Shown: positions 52,700 to 61,749 of the stretch, piece after piece | How positions within the stretch are numbered: position 1 is the first letter of the stretch | Layout of the letters: every line of letters starts with the position of its first letter | Origin: Pseudomonas marincola | GTDB taxonomy: Bacteria; Pseudomonadota; Gammaproteobacteria; Pseudomonadales; Pseudomonadaceae | NCBI RefSeq assembly: GCF_900116605.1 | Contig: NZ_FPBC01000005.1 | Coordinates: 202,450 to 266,449 of the forward strand | Direction of reading: 5' to 3' | DNA length: 64,000 bases | Position numbers and translations under genes: made by a program | The notes under the pieces: model-generated | Seen by the model: only the letters and a program-made list of their open reading frames with translations | Databases searched by the model: none | Told to the model about the DNA's origin: nothing

Positions 52700-53854
52700 T
52701 CAGTGGGCGCCGGCTGTTTTACTCAAGTCACTTTCTTGCCACTCGGTATAAACGCAAGCATCGGCTGCCGCCCAGCGCACGCGCACCGGATCGCCTGTTT
52801 GCAAGGGCAGTACATTGCCCGACAACGCCTTTACGGTCATTGCGGTTCCACCAGCGGTTAGTACGCTGTAGGTCTGGCTTTCACCAAGAAAAACCACTTC
52901 GCTGACGGTCGCGTCAATCTCGTTCCAACCATTGCTCACAGGGTTGTTTCTGGCTTGCTCGAGAGTCAAAGCCTGAGCTTTTTCCGGGCGAACCATCAGC
53001 AATACATCTTGCGCTTCATCCAAACCAGTCGTTGGCCTTATCGCTAGCGCGACAGTCTCAAACATTGCGCAGGCTTGTCCCGAGGCTTTGGCTTTGAGGA
53101 AGTTAGAATTACCAAGGAAGGAGGCGACAAATGCATTCGGAGGATTCTGGTAAAGGTCGAAGCCGCTGCCGAGCCCGACAATCTTGCCGTGGCTGAAAAT
53201 GGCGATGCGCTGAGACAAGCGCATGGCTTCTTCCTGATCGTGTGTCACATAGACAATGGTGATGCCAAGGCGACGATGCAGATGGCGCAATTCATCCTGT
53301 AATTCCTCGCGCAGTTTCTTGTCGAGTGCGCCGAGTGGTTCGTCCATTAGCAGGATGCGTGGCTCGTAGACCAGCGCCCTGGCGATCGCCACGCGTTGCT
53401 GTTGGCCTCCGGAGAGTTGTGCCGGGCGACGATGGGCAAAGTCACTTAATTGCACCAGTTTGAGCATGGCTTCGACCTGACGCTCGCGCTCTGCCAGATC
53501 GCGTCTGCGAATGGCTAACGGGAAGGCAATGTTGTCTTTGACCGAGAGGTGCGGGAATAATGAATAACGTTGAAACACCATGCCGATATCGCGCTTGTGC
53601 GGCGCCACATTCACCAATGATTTGCCTTCGACCAGAATGTCACCTGAGGTCGGGCTGTCAAAGCCTGCAAGCATCGACAAAGTGGTGCTTTTGCCGGAGC
53701 CACTTGAGCCGAGAAAAGTTAGAAATTCGCCTTCCTTGATGTCGAGGGAGATGTTGTCTACGGCAGCAAATTCACCATAGTACTTATTCAGATTACGCAG
53801 GCTGACCAGGGGCTGCTGGCTTGCTTGGGCGCGTTCTTTGATCACAGCACTCAT
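52700..53854 (-). CDS. ABC transporter ATP-binding protein (PotA-like)
   Basis: This is a 384-residue ATPase starting MSAVIKERAQASQQPLVSLR at 53854. Walker A GSSGSGKSTTLSML (about 54), Q-loop FQRYSLFP, signature LSGGQQQRVAIARAL and Walker B ILLMDEPLGALD are intact. The C-terminal 120 residues form the TOBE-type regulatory domain of polyamine, iron and phosphonate-type importers. It energises the import system formed with the two permeases and the binding protein in the same operon. Confidence 0.9.
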   Translation of the reverse strand: MSAVIKERAQASQQPLVSLRNLNKYYGEFAAVDNISLDIKEGEFLTFLGSSGSGKSTTLSMLAGFDSPTSGDILVEGKSLVNVAPHKRDIGMVFQRYSLFPHLSVKDNIAFPLAIRRRDLAERERQVEAMLKLVQLSDFAHRRPAQLSGGQQQRVAIARALVYEPRILLMDEPLGALDKKLREELQDELRHLHRRLGITIVYVTHDQEEAMRLSQRIAIFSHGKIVGLGSGFDLYQNPPNAFVASFLGNSNFLKAKASGQACAMFETVALAIRPTTGLDEAQDVLLMVRPEKAQALTLEQARNNPVSNGWNEIDATVSEVVFLGESQTYSVLTAGGTAMTVKALSGNVLPLQTGDPVRVRWAAADACVYTEWQESDLSKTAGAH

Positions 53855-53871
53855 GTCATTCTCCTCGGCGC

Positions 53872-54681
53872 TTAAGCGCTGGTTTCGTTGCGCCGGCGCA
53901 GGGCAGCGGCGATTACCATAATCAATACCGACAGGCCGATCAGCAGCGTCGAGGCGACTGCAATAACCGGCGTAAGGTCCTGACGCAAGGTGGTCCACAT
54001 TTTTACCGGTAGGGTTTGCAGGGTCGGGCTGGCCATCATCACGCTGAGTACCACCTCATCCCACGACACCAGAAAGGCGAACAGGGCGCCGGCAACCATT
54101 CCGGGGCGAATAGCCGGGAAGGTCACCCGGAAGACGGCCTGCAAGCGCGATGCTCCGCAAATGACGGCTGCATCCTCGATTGACTGATCGAACAGTTTCA
54201 GCGAATTGATGATCGAGATGATGGTGAACGGCAATGCGACAATCACGTGGCTCACCACAAACGAAAACAGCGTGCCGGTGTAGCCGAGCTTGAGAAACAG
54301 CGCGTACACCGCTACCGCAATAATCACCAGCGGTACGATCATGGGCATGGTAAATAGGGCGTAGAGCAGTTCGCGGCCGGGGAAACGTCCGCGTACAAGT
54401 GCAAATGCAGTCGGTAAGCCTAATGTGACGGCGCATACGGTGGTCAGCAGGGCTACCTTGAAGCTGACCAGCACAGCAGCCATCCACGCAGGGTTTGCAA
54501 AGAATTGCTCATACCATTTGAGCGTCCAGCCCGGCGGCGGAAATACCAGCCATTGCGAAGAACCGAATGACAGCAGCACGATGAATACAATCGGCAGCAA
54601 CAGGAACAACGCGATCAACGCGGTGGTCAGGTAAAGACCAATGCGCAAGCGCGGCCCCATGGCATTGGGAGTCAGTAACAT
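53872..54681 (-). CDS. ABC transporter permease (PotC-like)
   Basis: This is a 269-residue inner-membrane permease with six segments. The EAA-like loop that contacts the ATPase reads IEDAAVICGASRLQAVFRVT near 180. The sequence is close to PotC/YdcV permeases of spermidine/putrescine-type importers. It lies 17 bases before the ATPase gene and 6 after the other permease. Confidence 0.88.
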   Translation of the reverse strand: MLLTPNAMGPRLRIGLYLTTALIALFLLLPIVFIVLLSFGSSQWLVFPPPGWTLKWYEQFFANPAWMAAVLVSFKVALLTTVCAVTLGLPTAFALVRGRFPGRELLYALFTMPMIVPLVIIAVAVYALFLKLGYTGTLFSFVVSHVIVALPFTIISIINSLKLFDQSIEDAAVICGASRLQAVFRVTFPAIRPGMVAGALFAFLVSWDEVVLSVMMASPTLQTLPVKMWTTLRQDLTPVIAVASTLLIGLSVLIMVIAAALRRRNETSA

Positions 54682-54687
54682 GCCCGG

Positions 54688-55590
54688 CTACCTCGCATTG
54701 CTGGCTCCAACCGGGGATTCCGGCTGGAGCTTTAGGTAGAAGTAGAACAGCACCAAGGTGATGCCGATCAGTAATGCAGCAGCGGCGCTGGCGATGCCCC
54801 AGTTGAGGAACGACTGCACCTGTTGAATGATGAACTCGGGAAGCATCATGTTCTGTGCTCCCCCGAGCAATGCTGGGGTCACGTAGTAACCCAGCGACAT
54901 AACGAAAACCATCAAACCACCAGAAAACAGCCCCGGCCGGCAAAGTGGCAGGAATACCCGGAAAAAATTGCGCCACGGGCTGGCACCGCAAATAGCGCCC
55001 GCTTGCAGCACCATCGGATCAATAGCCTGCATTGTTGCTTGCAATGGCAATACGATGAACGGGATCATGATGTAGCTCATGCCAATCACTACGCCTGTCA
55101 GGTTGTGCACCATTTCCAGCGGCTGGTCGATGATACCCAGCGCCATCAGAGTTTTGTTGATTACGCCCGAAGCCTGCAGTAACACCAACCAGGAGTAGGT
55201 GCGTGCTAGCAGACTGGTCCACATCGACAGCAGCACGATGCTGAGTAGCCAGCGACCCCAGCCACGGGGCACCAAGGTGATGGCCCAGGCCAGGGGAAAG
55301 CCCAGTAGCACACTGATCAACGTGACCAGCCCGGCAACCGAGAACGTATTGAGCAGTACCCGCGAGTACGCCGAGTTGGCGAACAGCAGCGCGTAATTGT
55401 CAAAACCAGGGCTTGGCTCCAGTACACCACGCAGGAGCAGGGCGATCAGAGGGGCAAGGAAAAACAGCGATAGAAACATTAGCGCGGGCAGTAATTTGGG
55501 AAAACCACGCCAACGCTGGGTTCTGGCGCTGATCGCCATGCCGGTTGTGCCGGCTGACAGGGTCGATTGACTGGTCTGGGCGCTTGTCAT
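54688..55590 (-). CDS. ABC transporter permease (PotB-like)
   Basis: This is a 300-residue permease starting MTSAQTSQSTLSAGTTGM at 55590, overlapping nothing upstream and one base from the binding-protein stop. Six membrane segments; the EAA loop reads LQAGAICGASPWRNFFRVFL near 200. It pairs with the PotC-like permease. A cytoplasmic N-terminal tail of about 30 residues precedes the first segment (LLPALMFLSLFFLAPLIALL). Confidence 0.87.
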   Translation of the reverse strand: MTSAQTSQSTLSAGTTGMAISARTQRWRGFPKLLPALMFLSLFFLAPLIALLLRGVLEPSPGFDNYALLFANSAYSRVLLNTFSVAGLVTLISVLLGFPLAWAITLVPRGWGRWLLSIVLLSMWTSLLARTYSWLVLLQASGVINKTLMALGIIDQPLEMVHNLTGVVIGMSYIMIPFIVLPLQATMQAIDPMVLQAGAICGASPWRNFFRVFLPLCRPGLFSGGLMVFVMSLGYYVTPALLGGAQNMMLPEFIIQQVQSFLNWGIASAAAALLIGITLVLFYFYLKLQPESPVGASNAR

Positions 55591-55591
55591 G

Positions 55592-56617
55592 TTATTTGAC
55601 CAACCACTCGTTCCACTGGGCTGAGATGGCTTCGCCATTCTTGGCCCAATAGGCGTAATCAAGGTTGACCTGTTCTTCAACGTGAGCCGTTGGCAGACTC
55701 GGTGCCAGGTCTGCATTCAACTGGCTGACGCTAGCGGTGTTGATCGGTGCATAGGCAGTCAGGTTGGCAAAATCGGCCTGGCCTTTGGCGCTGCTTGAAT
55801 TAGCCAGAAACTTCATTGCCGCATCTTTGTTCTTGGCGCCTTTGGGGATGACCAGAAAATCGGCCATGACCAGATTTTGCTTCCAGCTTACGCCGACCGG
55901 TGCGCCGTCCTGTTGCAGGGCATAGACACGGCCATTCCAGAACTGGCCAAGACTGACTTCGCCAGATGCCAGCAGTTGTTGCGACTGGGCTCCGCCGCCC
56001 CACCAGACAATGTCCTGCTTGATGGTATCGAGTTTTTTGAACGCGCGTGGCAGGTCAAGTGGATAGAGCTTTTCAGCTGGCACGCCGTCTGCCAGCAGAG
56101 CCAGTTCCAATACGCCAGGGCTTGCCCATTTGTAGAGAGCGCGTTTGCCCGGGTAGGTGTTGGTGTCGAACAAGGCTGACCAGTCTTGCGGGGTTTTACC
56201 ACCGACTTTGCCCTGATTGAAACCCAGTACGAAAGAGAAGTAGAAAGAGCCGACGCCATAGTCGGAGACGAAACGGGGATCGATTTCGTCGCGCTTGATC
56301 ACGTTGAAATCCAACGGCTCAAGTAGGCCTTCACTGGCGGCGCGCAGGGCAAAGTCGGCCTCTACGTCAACGATGTCCCACTGCACATTGCCGCTTTCAA
56401 CCATGGCCTTGAGTTTGCCGTAGTCGGTTGGGCCATCTTGCACTACCTGAATATTGGTGGCTTTGCTGAAAGGCTCAGCCCAGGCTTGTTTCTGCGCATC
56501 TTGGGTACTGCCGCCCCAGCTAACAAAGTTGAGGCTTTCGCCTGCTGTTACGTTGCTGGCACCCAAGATCAAGCTGAGTGCGGTGATAGCTGTTATTAAC
56601 CGTGCTCTATGCAACAT
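55592..56617 (-). CDS. ABC transporter periplasmic binding protein (PotD-like)
   Basis: This is a 341-residue binding protein. A signal peptide (about 1-25, cut near SNVTAGE) directs it to the periplasm. The mature part begins LNFVSWGGSTQDAQKQAWAE and includes DIVDVEADFALRAASEG and IVWWGGGAQSQQLLASGEVS, as in the polyamine-type family. It binds the imported compound, probably a small cation or an amine, but the family is broad. It is the first gene of a four-gene operon with a GGTATTCC operator upstream. Confidence 0.88.
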   Translation of the reverse strand: MLHRARLITAITALSLILGASNVTAGESLNFVSWGGSTQDAQKQAWAEPFSKATNIQVVQDGPTDYGKLKAMVESGNVQWDIVDVEADFALRAASEGLLEPLDFNVIKRDEIDPRFVSDYGVGSFYFSFVLGFNQGKVGGKTPQDWSALFDTNTYPGKRALYKWASPGVLELALLADGVPAEKLYPLDLPRAFKKLDTIKQDIVWWGGGAQSQQLLASGEVSLGQFWNGRVYALQQDGAPVGVSWKQNLVMADFLVIPKGAKNKDAAMKFLANSSSAKGQADFANLTAYAPINTASVSQLNADLAPSLPTAHVEEQVNLDYAYWAKNGEAISAQWNEWLVK

Positions 56618-56933
56618 GCTGAATTCCTCGATTTATATTTTTTTTTCGAGCCGTCTTGCATGGAAGTGAAGCGTGGTGTGGCTCGGGTGGTTGCCAGTGG
56701 ACCAAGAACAATCAAAAACTGAATGGTCTATGGAATATCATATTATGGTATTCCAGAATATCTGCAAGCCTATTTAGCCACTAAATCGCCATGATTTCGT
56801 GGCGGCGACTGACGGTCACGCGCAGTTTTACCGGCAAAAAATCAATTTAAGTTTTCACGCTGGTGAGTAAGGGAGAAGCAGCAGTGTCACTGAGGGGAGC
56901 CCGGGCATCAGGGGGCGCCCGGGTAGCGGCTGA
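56618..56933. other. Promoter region of the ABC importer operon
   Basis: This 316-base region contains the GGTATTCC operator at 56743-56758, a neighbouring TATGGAATATCATA dyad (56729-56742), and, near the ribBA end, a CCCGGGC / GCCCGGG hairpin at 56900-56923. The rest shows nothing recognisable. Confidence 0.5.
56743..56758. promoter_or_regulatory. GGTATTCC operator before the ABC importer
   Basis: TTATGGTATTCCAGAA is a variant of the perfect palindrome at 58088-58103 with two or three changes. It lies about 125 bases upstream of the binding-protein start and directly adjoins a second, similar dyad. Confidence 0.6.
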
Positions 56934-58043
56934 TTAGTCGACGAAGGGCAGGGTTTCAACAACTTCGAGGTCGTAGCCGGTGAGGCCGGCATACTTTAGC
57001 GGCGCACCCAGATGGCGGATTTTGCCGACGCCGATATCTTGCAATATTTGCGCTCCGGTACCGACTTCGGAGTAGATGCGCGAGGCCGACCGGCTGAATT
57101 GCTGGCGCGGCTGAGTCAGGTGCGGAACACGCTCTAGTAAGGCTTGCGAGGATTCGTTGTTTGCCAACACCACCACTACGCCAGCGCCTTCTTCGGCAAC
57201 CTTTTGCAGTGCTGCCCATAGTGTCCAGTTCTGGGGGCCTGTGTACTCGGCCCCGACAAGATCACGTAATGGATCGATCACATGAACACGAACGAGCGTG
57301 GGTTGATCGCGTTTTATATCGCCCATCACCATGGCCATGTGCACACCGCCTTCAATGCGGTCTTCGTAGGTGATCAGGCGAAATTCGCCATGCACTGTTG
57401 GCAGATCGCGTTCACCAATGCGCGTAACCGTGTGTTCGGTGCTCAAACGATAGTGGATGAGGTCGGCAATGGTGCCGATCTTGATCCCGTGTTTGGCGGA
57501 GAAGGTTTCAAGGTCTGGACGGCGAGCCATGCTGCCGTCTTCATTCATGACTTCGACAATCACTGCAGCCGGATTGAAGCCTGCGAGGCGTGCCAGATCA
57601 CATCCGGCTTCGGTGTGACCGGCGCGATTCAGTACACCGCCTTCGCGAGCCCGCAGCGGGAAAATGTGCCCCGGTGTGACCAGGTCTTCAGCTTTGGCAC
57701 CATCGGCGACTGCCGCCATGACGGTTCGCGCGCGGTCGGCTGCAGAAATGCCGGTGGTAATGCCAGTGGCGGCTTCAATTGAAATGGTGAATGCGGTGGC
57801 GAAAGCGCTGCCATTGCTTGGCACCATTTGTTCAAGGCTCAGGCGCTGGCAATGTTCTTCGGTGAGGGTCAGGCAAATCAGGCCGCGGGCTTCGCGGGCC
57901 ATGAAGTTGATGGCCTCGGGGGTGCAGGCCTGAGCAGGCAACAGTAGATCACCTTCGTTTTCTCGGTCTTCATCGTCAACCAGCAATACCATTTTGCCTT
58001 GGCGGAAGTCTTCGATGATTTCTTCAATGCTGTTAAATGGCAT
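56934..58043 (-). CDS. ribBA: 3,4-dihydroxy-2-butanone 4-phosphate synthase with degenerate GCH II domain
   Basis: This is a 369-residue protein. Residues 1-200 form an intact RibB domain (LLVDDEDRENEGDLLLPAQA; LICLTLTEEHCQRLSL; the substrate loop DRARTVMAAV; RAREGGVLNRAGHTEAGCDL). The second half is RibA-like, but the zinc-binding Cys cluster (C-x10-C-x-C in active GTP cyclohydrolase II) is absent: the aligned stretch reads GAEYTGPQNWTLWAALQ. It can make the four-carbon riboflavin precursor but probably cannot hydrolyse GTP, as in other Pseudomonas RibBA forms. It is divergent from a DUF1330 gene with a perfect operator between them, which suggests coupling of flavin supply to this pathway. 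Confidence 0.88.
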   Translation of the reverse strand: MPFNSIEEIIEDFRQGKMVLLVDDEDRENEGDLLLPAQACTPEAINFMAREARGLICLTLTEEHCQRLSLEQMVPSNGSAFATAFTISIEAATGITTGISAADRARTVMAAVADGAKAEDLVTPGHIFPLRAREGGVLNRAGHTEAGCDLARLAGFNPAAVIVEVMNEDGSMARRPDLETFSAKHGIKIGTIADLIHYRLSTEHTVTRIGERDLPTVHGEFRLITYEDRIEGGVHMAMVMGDIKRDQPTLVRVHVIDPLRDLVGAEYTGPQNWTLWAALQKVAEEGAGVVVVLANNESSQALLERVPHLTQPRQQFSRSASRIYSEVGTGAQILQDIGVGKIRHLGAPLKYAGLTGYDLEVVETLPFVD

Positions 58044-58087
58044 GCCGATGCTCCAACGCGTTGCAGGTTGATTATTGTTAAGTGATT

Positions 58088-58103
58088 TTATGGTATACCA
58101 TAA
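58088..58103. promoter_or_regulatory. Perfect 16-bp operator between ribBA and DUF1330 genes
   Basis: TTATGGTATACCATAA is a perfect palindrome in the 92-base divergent promoter region. Variants occur upstream of three other transcription units in this island. It is likely the operator of the local GntR-family protein. Confidence 0.75.
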
Positions 58104-58134
58104 TACGTTATTTCTGCGAATAATAGAGGTGATG

Positions 58135-58428
58135 ATGAAGGCTTATTGGATTGCTCATGTAGACGTGACTGATAGCCAACAGTACGGCGGCTATACCGAA
58201 CGTGCGCCAACTGCGTTTGCAAAGTATGGGGGTGTGTTTCTGGCCCGCGGTGGCCGCGCACAGGCATTGGAGGGGCGGGCAACACCGCAGCGCAACGTGG
58301 TTATCGAGTTTGAGTCATACCAGCAGGCTTTGGCCTGTTACAACTCGCCTGAATATCAGCAAGCGTGCAGTTACCGTCAGGGTGCGGCTGTCGCCGAGGT
58401 CATTATTGTCGAGGGCTGTGCGCCCTGA
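58135..58428 (+). CDS. DUF1330 family protein
   Basis: This is a 97-residue dimeric alpha/beta-barrel (EthD/ABM-like) protein. The sequence MKAYWIAHVDVTDSQQYGGY, the RGGRAQALEG segment and VVIEFESYQQALACYNSPEY are typical of DUF1330. Start ATG at 58135 (AGAGG five bases upstream; an ATG one codon earlier is possible). Function is unknown, but members occur in catabolic clusters, where they may process reactive intermediates. It is the only plus-strand gene of this island. Confidence 0.83.
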   Translation: MKAYWIAHVDVTDSQQYGGYTERAPTAFAKYGGVFLARGGRAQALEGRATPQRNVVIEFESYQQALACYNSPEYQQACSYRQGAAVAEVIIVEGCAP

Positions 58429-58458
58429 GAACTGCAATTGGAGCAGCTTGCAGCTGCT

Positions 58459-59022
58459 TCAACGAATAAAGTGGACTTTTCCGGTATCGTCATTGCCGAC
58501 ATAAATGCCGTATACCCCAGCTAGGCGTTCTTCGATGTAGCGTTCCAAAATTTGCCGAATGGCAGGGTAGTAGATGTTTTCCCAAGGAATATCCTGCGGC
58601 GCGAAGAATTTGTAGTCGAGCGTTTCGGGACCAAAACTCCCGGTGATCTCAATGGGCACCGCGCGGAAGATGATGTAGACCTCGCTGATTTTCGGCACAC
58701 TGAAAATCGAGTAGGGCGATACGATGTCTGCGCGTACGCCTGTTTCTTCCCACACTTCTCGTAACGCCGCTTCTTCGGTAGTTTCACCGTTTTCCATGAA
58801 TCCTGCAGGCAGTGTCCACGTACCAGGACGCGGCTCTATAGCGCGCTGACAGAGCAAGTACTTACCTTCCTGTTCGATGATGCAGCCGGTAATGATCTTG
58901 GGATTTTCATAATGAATGTAGTTGCAGGCCGCGCAGGTCAATCTTGCGTGAGTATCGCCAGCGGGTTGCTGGCGGCTCAGGCAGTTGGCACCGCATTGGG
59001 GGCAAAAGCGCGGAATGGGCAT
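58459..59022 (-). CDS. NUDIX hydrolase with N-terminal zinc ribbon
   Basis: This is a 187-residue protein. A four-Cys zinc ribbon (CPQCGANCLS and LTCAACNYIHY, about 8-40) precedes a NUDIX domain with the box GFMENGETTEEAALREVWEE followed by TGV (about 73-95). This zinc-ribbon form hydrolyses dinucleotides such as NADH, ADP-ribose or FAD. It starts 5 bases after the GntR gene and is probably cotranscribed with it. In a flavin-dependent pathway it might convert FAD to FMN; this is inference. Confidence 0.85.
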   Translation of the reverse strand: MPIPRFCPQCGANCLSRQQPAGDTHARLTCAACNYIHYENPKIITGCIIEQEGKYLLCQRAIEPRPGTWTLPAGFMENGETTEEAALREVWEETGVRADIVSPYSIFSVPKISEVYIIFRAVPIEITGSFGPETLDYKFFAPQDIPWENIYYPAIRQILERYIEERLAGVYGIYVGNDDTGKVHFIR

Positions 59023-59026
59023 GGGG

Positions 59027-59779
59027 TTAACGTCCTATACGAGGATCTTTCAACGCGATAGGGGTGATGATTTCACGCGCTGTGCCTGTTTCGTCCTGTT
59101 TAGATTTCAAGTAATCCAACGCGACCTTGGCAGCAGAAAGCACGTGGTCGACCGAGGCCTGATGCGCCGCCAGCGGATCACCGCTTTTGATCGCCTCAAC
59201 CATGCGCTCCATTTCTTGATTACTGGTGCTGCGACGGTTGGTCTGCGACACCGAAGTGGCACGCAGGTAGCTGATACGCGCCTGCAATTGGCGCAGCTGG
59301 GTGGCAGCAATGTGATTACCTGAGCCTTCCAGCAGTACATCATAGAAGCCTTGGACCGAGTCGAGAACTTGCGGAAGCTCACCTTCTTCAAGCACTCGCC
59401 GGTTTTCTTCGAGGGCACGCTCAAGGGCGCGAATATCCTTGGCTTTGGCGTTCAGGGTAAACAGTTGCACGACCAGGCCTTCGAGCACGCAACGCAGCTC
59501 GTAGATATCGCAGGCATCTTCCAGCGTGATAATGGCAACACGTGGGCCTTTGGCGTCGGCAAACTCGACCAGACCCTCGGATTCCAGGTGGCGCAGGGCT
59601 TCACGCACCGAAGTACGGCTAACGCCCAGACGATCACACAGGTCACGCTCGACCAGGCGGTCGCCTGGAAGCAGCTGGAAATTCATGATTGCGCTTCGCA
59701 GTTTGTTGAGCACAATCTCGCGCAGGGTCATGGGGTTGCGATTGACTTTGAAACTGTCGTCAAGGGGCAGGCGTTTCAT
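59027..59779 (-). CDS. GntR-family regulator, FCD type, candidate master regulator
   Basis: This is a 250-residue regulator. Winged helix (about 15-80): MTLREIVLNKLRSAIMNFQL, then the recognition part C-D-R-L-G-V-S-R-T-S-V-R-E-A-L-R. FCD effector domain from about 90, with Asp, His and Glu residues for metal/ligand binding such as VEAIKSGDPLAAHQASVDHV. It is the only regulator in the region and its operator is most likely TTATGGTATACCATAA. A downstream effect on ribBA, the ABC importer and monooxygenase is inferred from the sites. Its own promoter lacks a clear copy. Confidence 0.85.
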   Translation of the reverse strand: MKRLPLDDSFKVNRNPMTLREIVLNKLRSAIMNFQLLPGDRLVERDLCDRLGVSRTSVREALRHLESEGLVEFADAKGPRVAIITLEDACDIYELRCVLEGLVVQLFTLNAKAKDIRALERALEENRRVLEEGELPQVLDSVQGFYDVLLEGSGNHIAATQLRQLQARISYLRATSVSQTNRRSTSNQEMERMVEAIKSGDPLAAHQASVDHVLSAAKVALDYLKSKQDETGTAREIITPIALKDPRIGR

Positions 59780-59815
59780 GGGTTCCGCTCTGGTTGGGCT
59801 ATCCGTAATTAAACC

Positions 59816-59847
59816 AAAAACACCCCAGTCAGTGACTCAGGGTGTTT
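59816..59847 (-). terminator. Terminator after the CMD gene
   Basis: On the minus strand AAACACCC / GGGTGTTT arms are followed by TTTTTGG. It lies between the CMD gene and the GntR gene and ends the upstream catabolic operon. Confidence 0.8.
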
Positions 59848-59870
59848 CGCTAATGTGGCATAGCCCGCAT

Positions 59871-60260
59871 TCAAGCCTGGTTTTCAGCATCGGCTTCGGC
59901 GAAGGCTTCACGCGCGATTCTGAAACTGTCCACGGCTGCGGGTACACCACAGTAAATTCCGACTTGCAGCAGAATTTCACGAATTTGCTCACGGCTAAGG
60001 CCGTTGCGCAGGGCTCCGCGAATGTGCAACTTTAGTTCATGCGGTCGGTTAAGTGCTGAAATCATCGCCAAGTTTATCATGCTGCGTTGCGCCAACGACA
60101 AGCCATCACGGCCCCACACATGGCCCCAGCAGTATTCTGTGACCAGTTCCTGAAGCGGGCGATTGAAGTCATCGGCATTTTCTATCGACTTGCTTACATA
60201 TGCTTCACCCAATACTTGAGTGCGGATCTGCAAGCCTTTTTGGTACTTTTCACTGCTCAT
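59871..60260 (-). CDS. Carboxymuconolactone decarboxylase-like protein
   Basis: This is a 129-residue PcaC-like protein of the AhpD/CMD superfamily. It keeps VTEYCWGHVWGRDGLSLAQR, then SALNRPHELKLHIRGALRNG and EILLQVGIYCGVPAAVDSFR. There is no CxxC redox pair, so it belongs to the decarboxylase-like branch rather than the peroxidase branch. It ends the operon of aldehyde dehydrogenases and the flavin reductase. It may act on a ring-cleavage product, but the substrate is not known. Confidence 0.85.
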   Translation of the reverse strand: MSSEKYQKGLQIRTQVLGEAYVSKSIENADDFNRPLQELVTEYCWGHVWGRDGLSLAQRSMINLAMISALNRPHELKLHIRGALRNGLSREQIREILLQVGIYCGVPAAVDSFRIAREAFAEADAENQA

Positions 60261-60283
60261 GCTGTCCTCCTCTAAAGGCGGGC

Positions 60284-61735
60284 TTACAGGCCGCCCATCA
60301 GGGTGTATTTGATCTCAAGGTAGTCTTCGATGCCGTACTTGGAACCTTCGCGGCCCAGCCCTGACGATTTGATGCCGCCAAACGGGGCGACCTCGGTGGA
60401 GATTAGCCCCTCGTTGATACCGACCATGCCGTACTCGAGCGCCTCGCTCATACGCCAGGCGCGGCCCAAGTCGCGGGTGTAGCAGTAAGCTGCCAGACCG
60501 TACTCGGTGTCATTGGCAACCTGGATTGCTTCGGCTTCGTTGCTGAAACGAAATACAGCGGCCAACGGGCCAAAGGTTTCTTCCTTGGCGACTTTCATCT
60601 GCTGCGTGGTGTCGGCGAGTACGGTCGGCTGAAAGAAGCCATGGCCCAGGGCATGACGTTCACCACCTTGAATCAGGCGTGCGCCCTTGCTCAAAGCGTC
60701 TTGCACATGTTCTTCAACTTTGGCGACAGCGCGGTCATTGATCAGCGGGCCCTGACTGACGCCGGTACTGAAGCCGTCACCCACCTGCAATAGTCCAACG
60801 CGCTCGCCGAGACGACTAACGAAAGCATCATAGATACCGTCCTGAACCAGGAATCGGTTAACGCAGACGCAGGTTTGTCCAGCGTTACGGAATTTGGCAA
60901 TCAGCGCACCGTCCACTGCGCGTTCGATGTCGGCATCGTCGAAGACGATGAATGGCGCGTTACCACCAAGTTCCAGCGAGACTTTTTTCAGGGTGGGTGC
61001 GCATTGTGCCATCAGCAATTTGCCGATTGCGGTGGAACCGGTGAATGACAATTTACGCACGTCGCTGCTTTGGGTCAGCTCGGCGCCGATCGCAATGGCG
61101 TCACCCGTAATGACGTTAAAAATACCAGCAGGAATACCTGCTTTTTCGGCTAGCGCCGCCATCGCCAATGCAGAGAAAGGCGTTTCTGGGGCCGGTTTAA
61201 CAATGCACGGGCAGCCAGCAGCCAGTGCAGGTCCAGCTTTGCGGGTGATCATCGCAGCTGGAAAATTCCAGGGAGTAATTGCCGCAACCAAACCAATCGG
61301 CTCTTTGCTCACAACAATGCGTGCATCGCCTTTGTGGCTCGGAATAGTATCGCCATAAATACGCTTGGCTTCTTCGGCAAACCATTCAATAAAGCTGGCT
61401 GCATAGGCAATCTCGCCTTTGGCTTCAGCCAACGGCTTGCCTTGTTCCAAGGTCAGGATTTCAGCCAACGCATCTGCGTTTTCAAGCATCAACGCGTGCC
61501 ACTTCTTGAGAATGTTGCTGCGCTCTTTTGCTGTCATGGCGCGCCACGCCGGCCAGGCGGCGGTAGCGGTCTGGATTGCGTGTTGCGCCTCGCTGCTGCC
61601 CATGTTCGGAACTGCGCCAATCACTTCACCATTGGCCGGGTTGTAAATCTTCTGCGTACTGGCGTTGTCTGCATCGCACCATTGGCCATTAATGAAAGCC
61701 TGTTGGCGGAATAATTGTTCGGCTGCTGGGGTCAT
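60284..61735 (-). CDS. NAD(P)-dependent aldehyde dehydrogenase, GabD-like
   Basis: This is a 483-residue enzyme starting MTPAAEQLFRQQAFINGQWC at 61735 (CGGAG upstream). Motifs PWNFPAAMITRKAGPALAAG, FTGSTAIGKLLMAQCAPTLK, SLELGGNAPFIVFDDADI and the catalytic Cys in FRNAGQTCVCVNRFLVQDGI resemble succinate/glutarate semialdehyde dehydrogenases. It probably oxidises a dicarboxylic semialdehyde, as at the end of ring-cleavage routes. It is preceded by a terminator-like hairpin, so it may have its own promoter. Confidence 0.87.
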   Translation of the reverse strand: MTPAAEQLFRQQAFINGQWCDADNASTQKIYNPANGEVIGAVPNMGSSEAQHAIQTATAAWPAWRAMTAKERSNILKKWHALMLENADALAEILTLEQGKPLAEAKGEIAYAASFIEWFAEEAKRIYGDTIPSHKGDARIVVSKEPIGLVAAITPWNFPAAMITRKAGPALAAGCPCIVKPAPETPFSALAMAALAEKAGIPAGIFNVITGDAIAIGAELTQSSDVRKLSFTGSTAIGKLLMAQCAPTLKKVSLELGGNAPFIVFDDADIERAVDGALIAKFRNAGQTCVCVNRFLVQDGIYDAFVSRLGERVGLLQVGDGFSTGVSQGPLINDRAVAKVEEHVQDALSKGARLIQGGERHALGHGFFQPTVLADTTQQMKVAKEETFGPLAAVFRFSNEAEAIQVANDTEYGLAAYCYTRDLGRAWRMSEALEYGMVGINEGLISTEVAPFGGIKSSGLGREGSKYGIEDYLEIKYTLMGGL

Positions 61736-61749
61736 GCTGGCTCCGGGAT

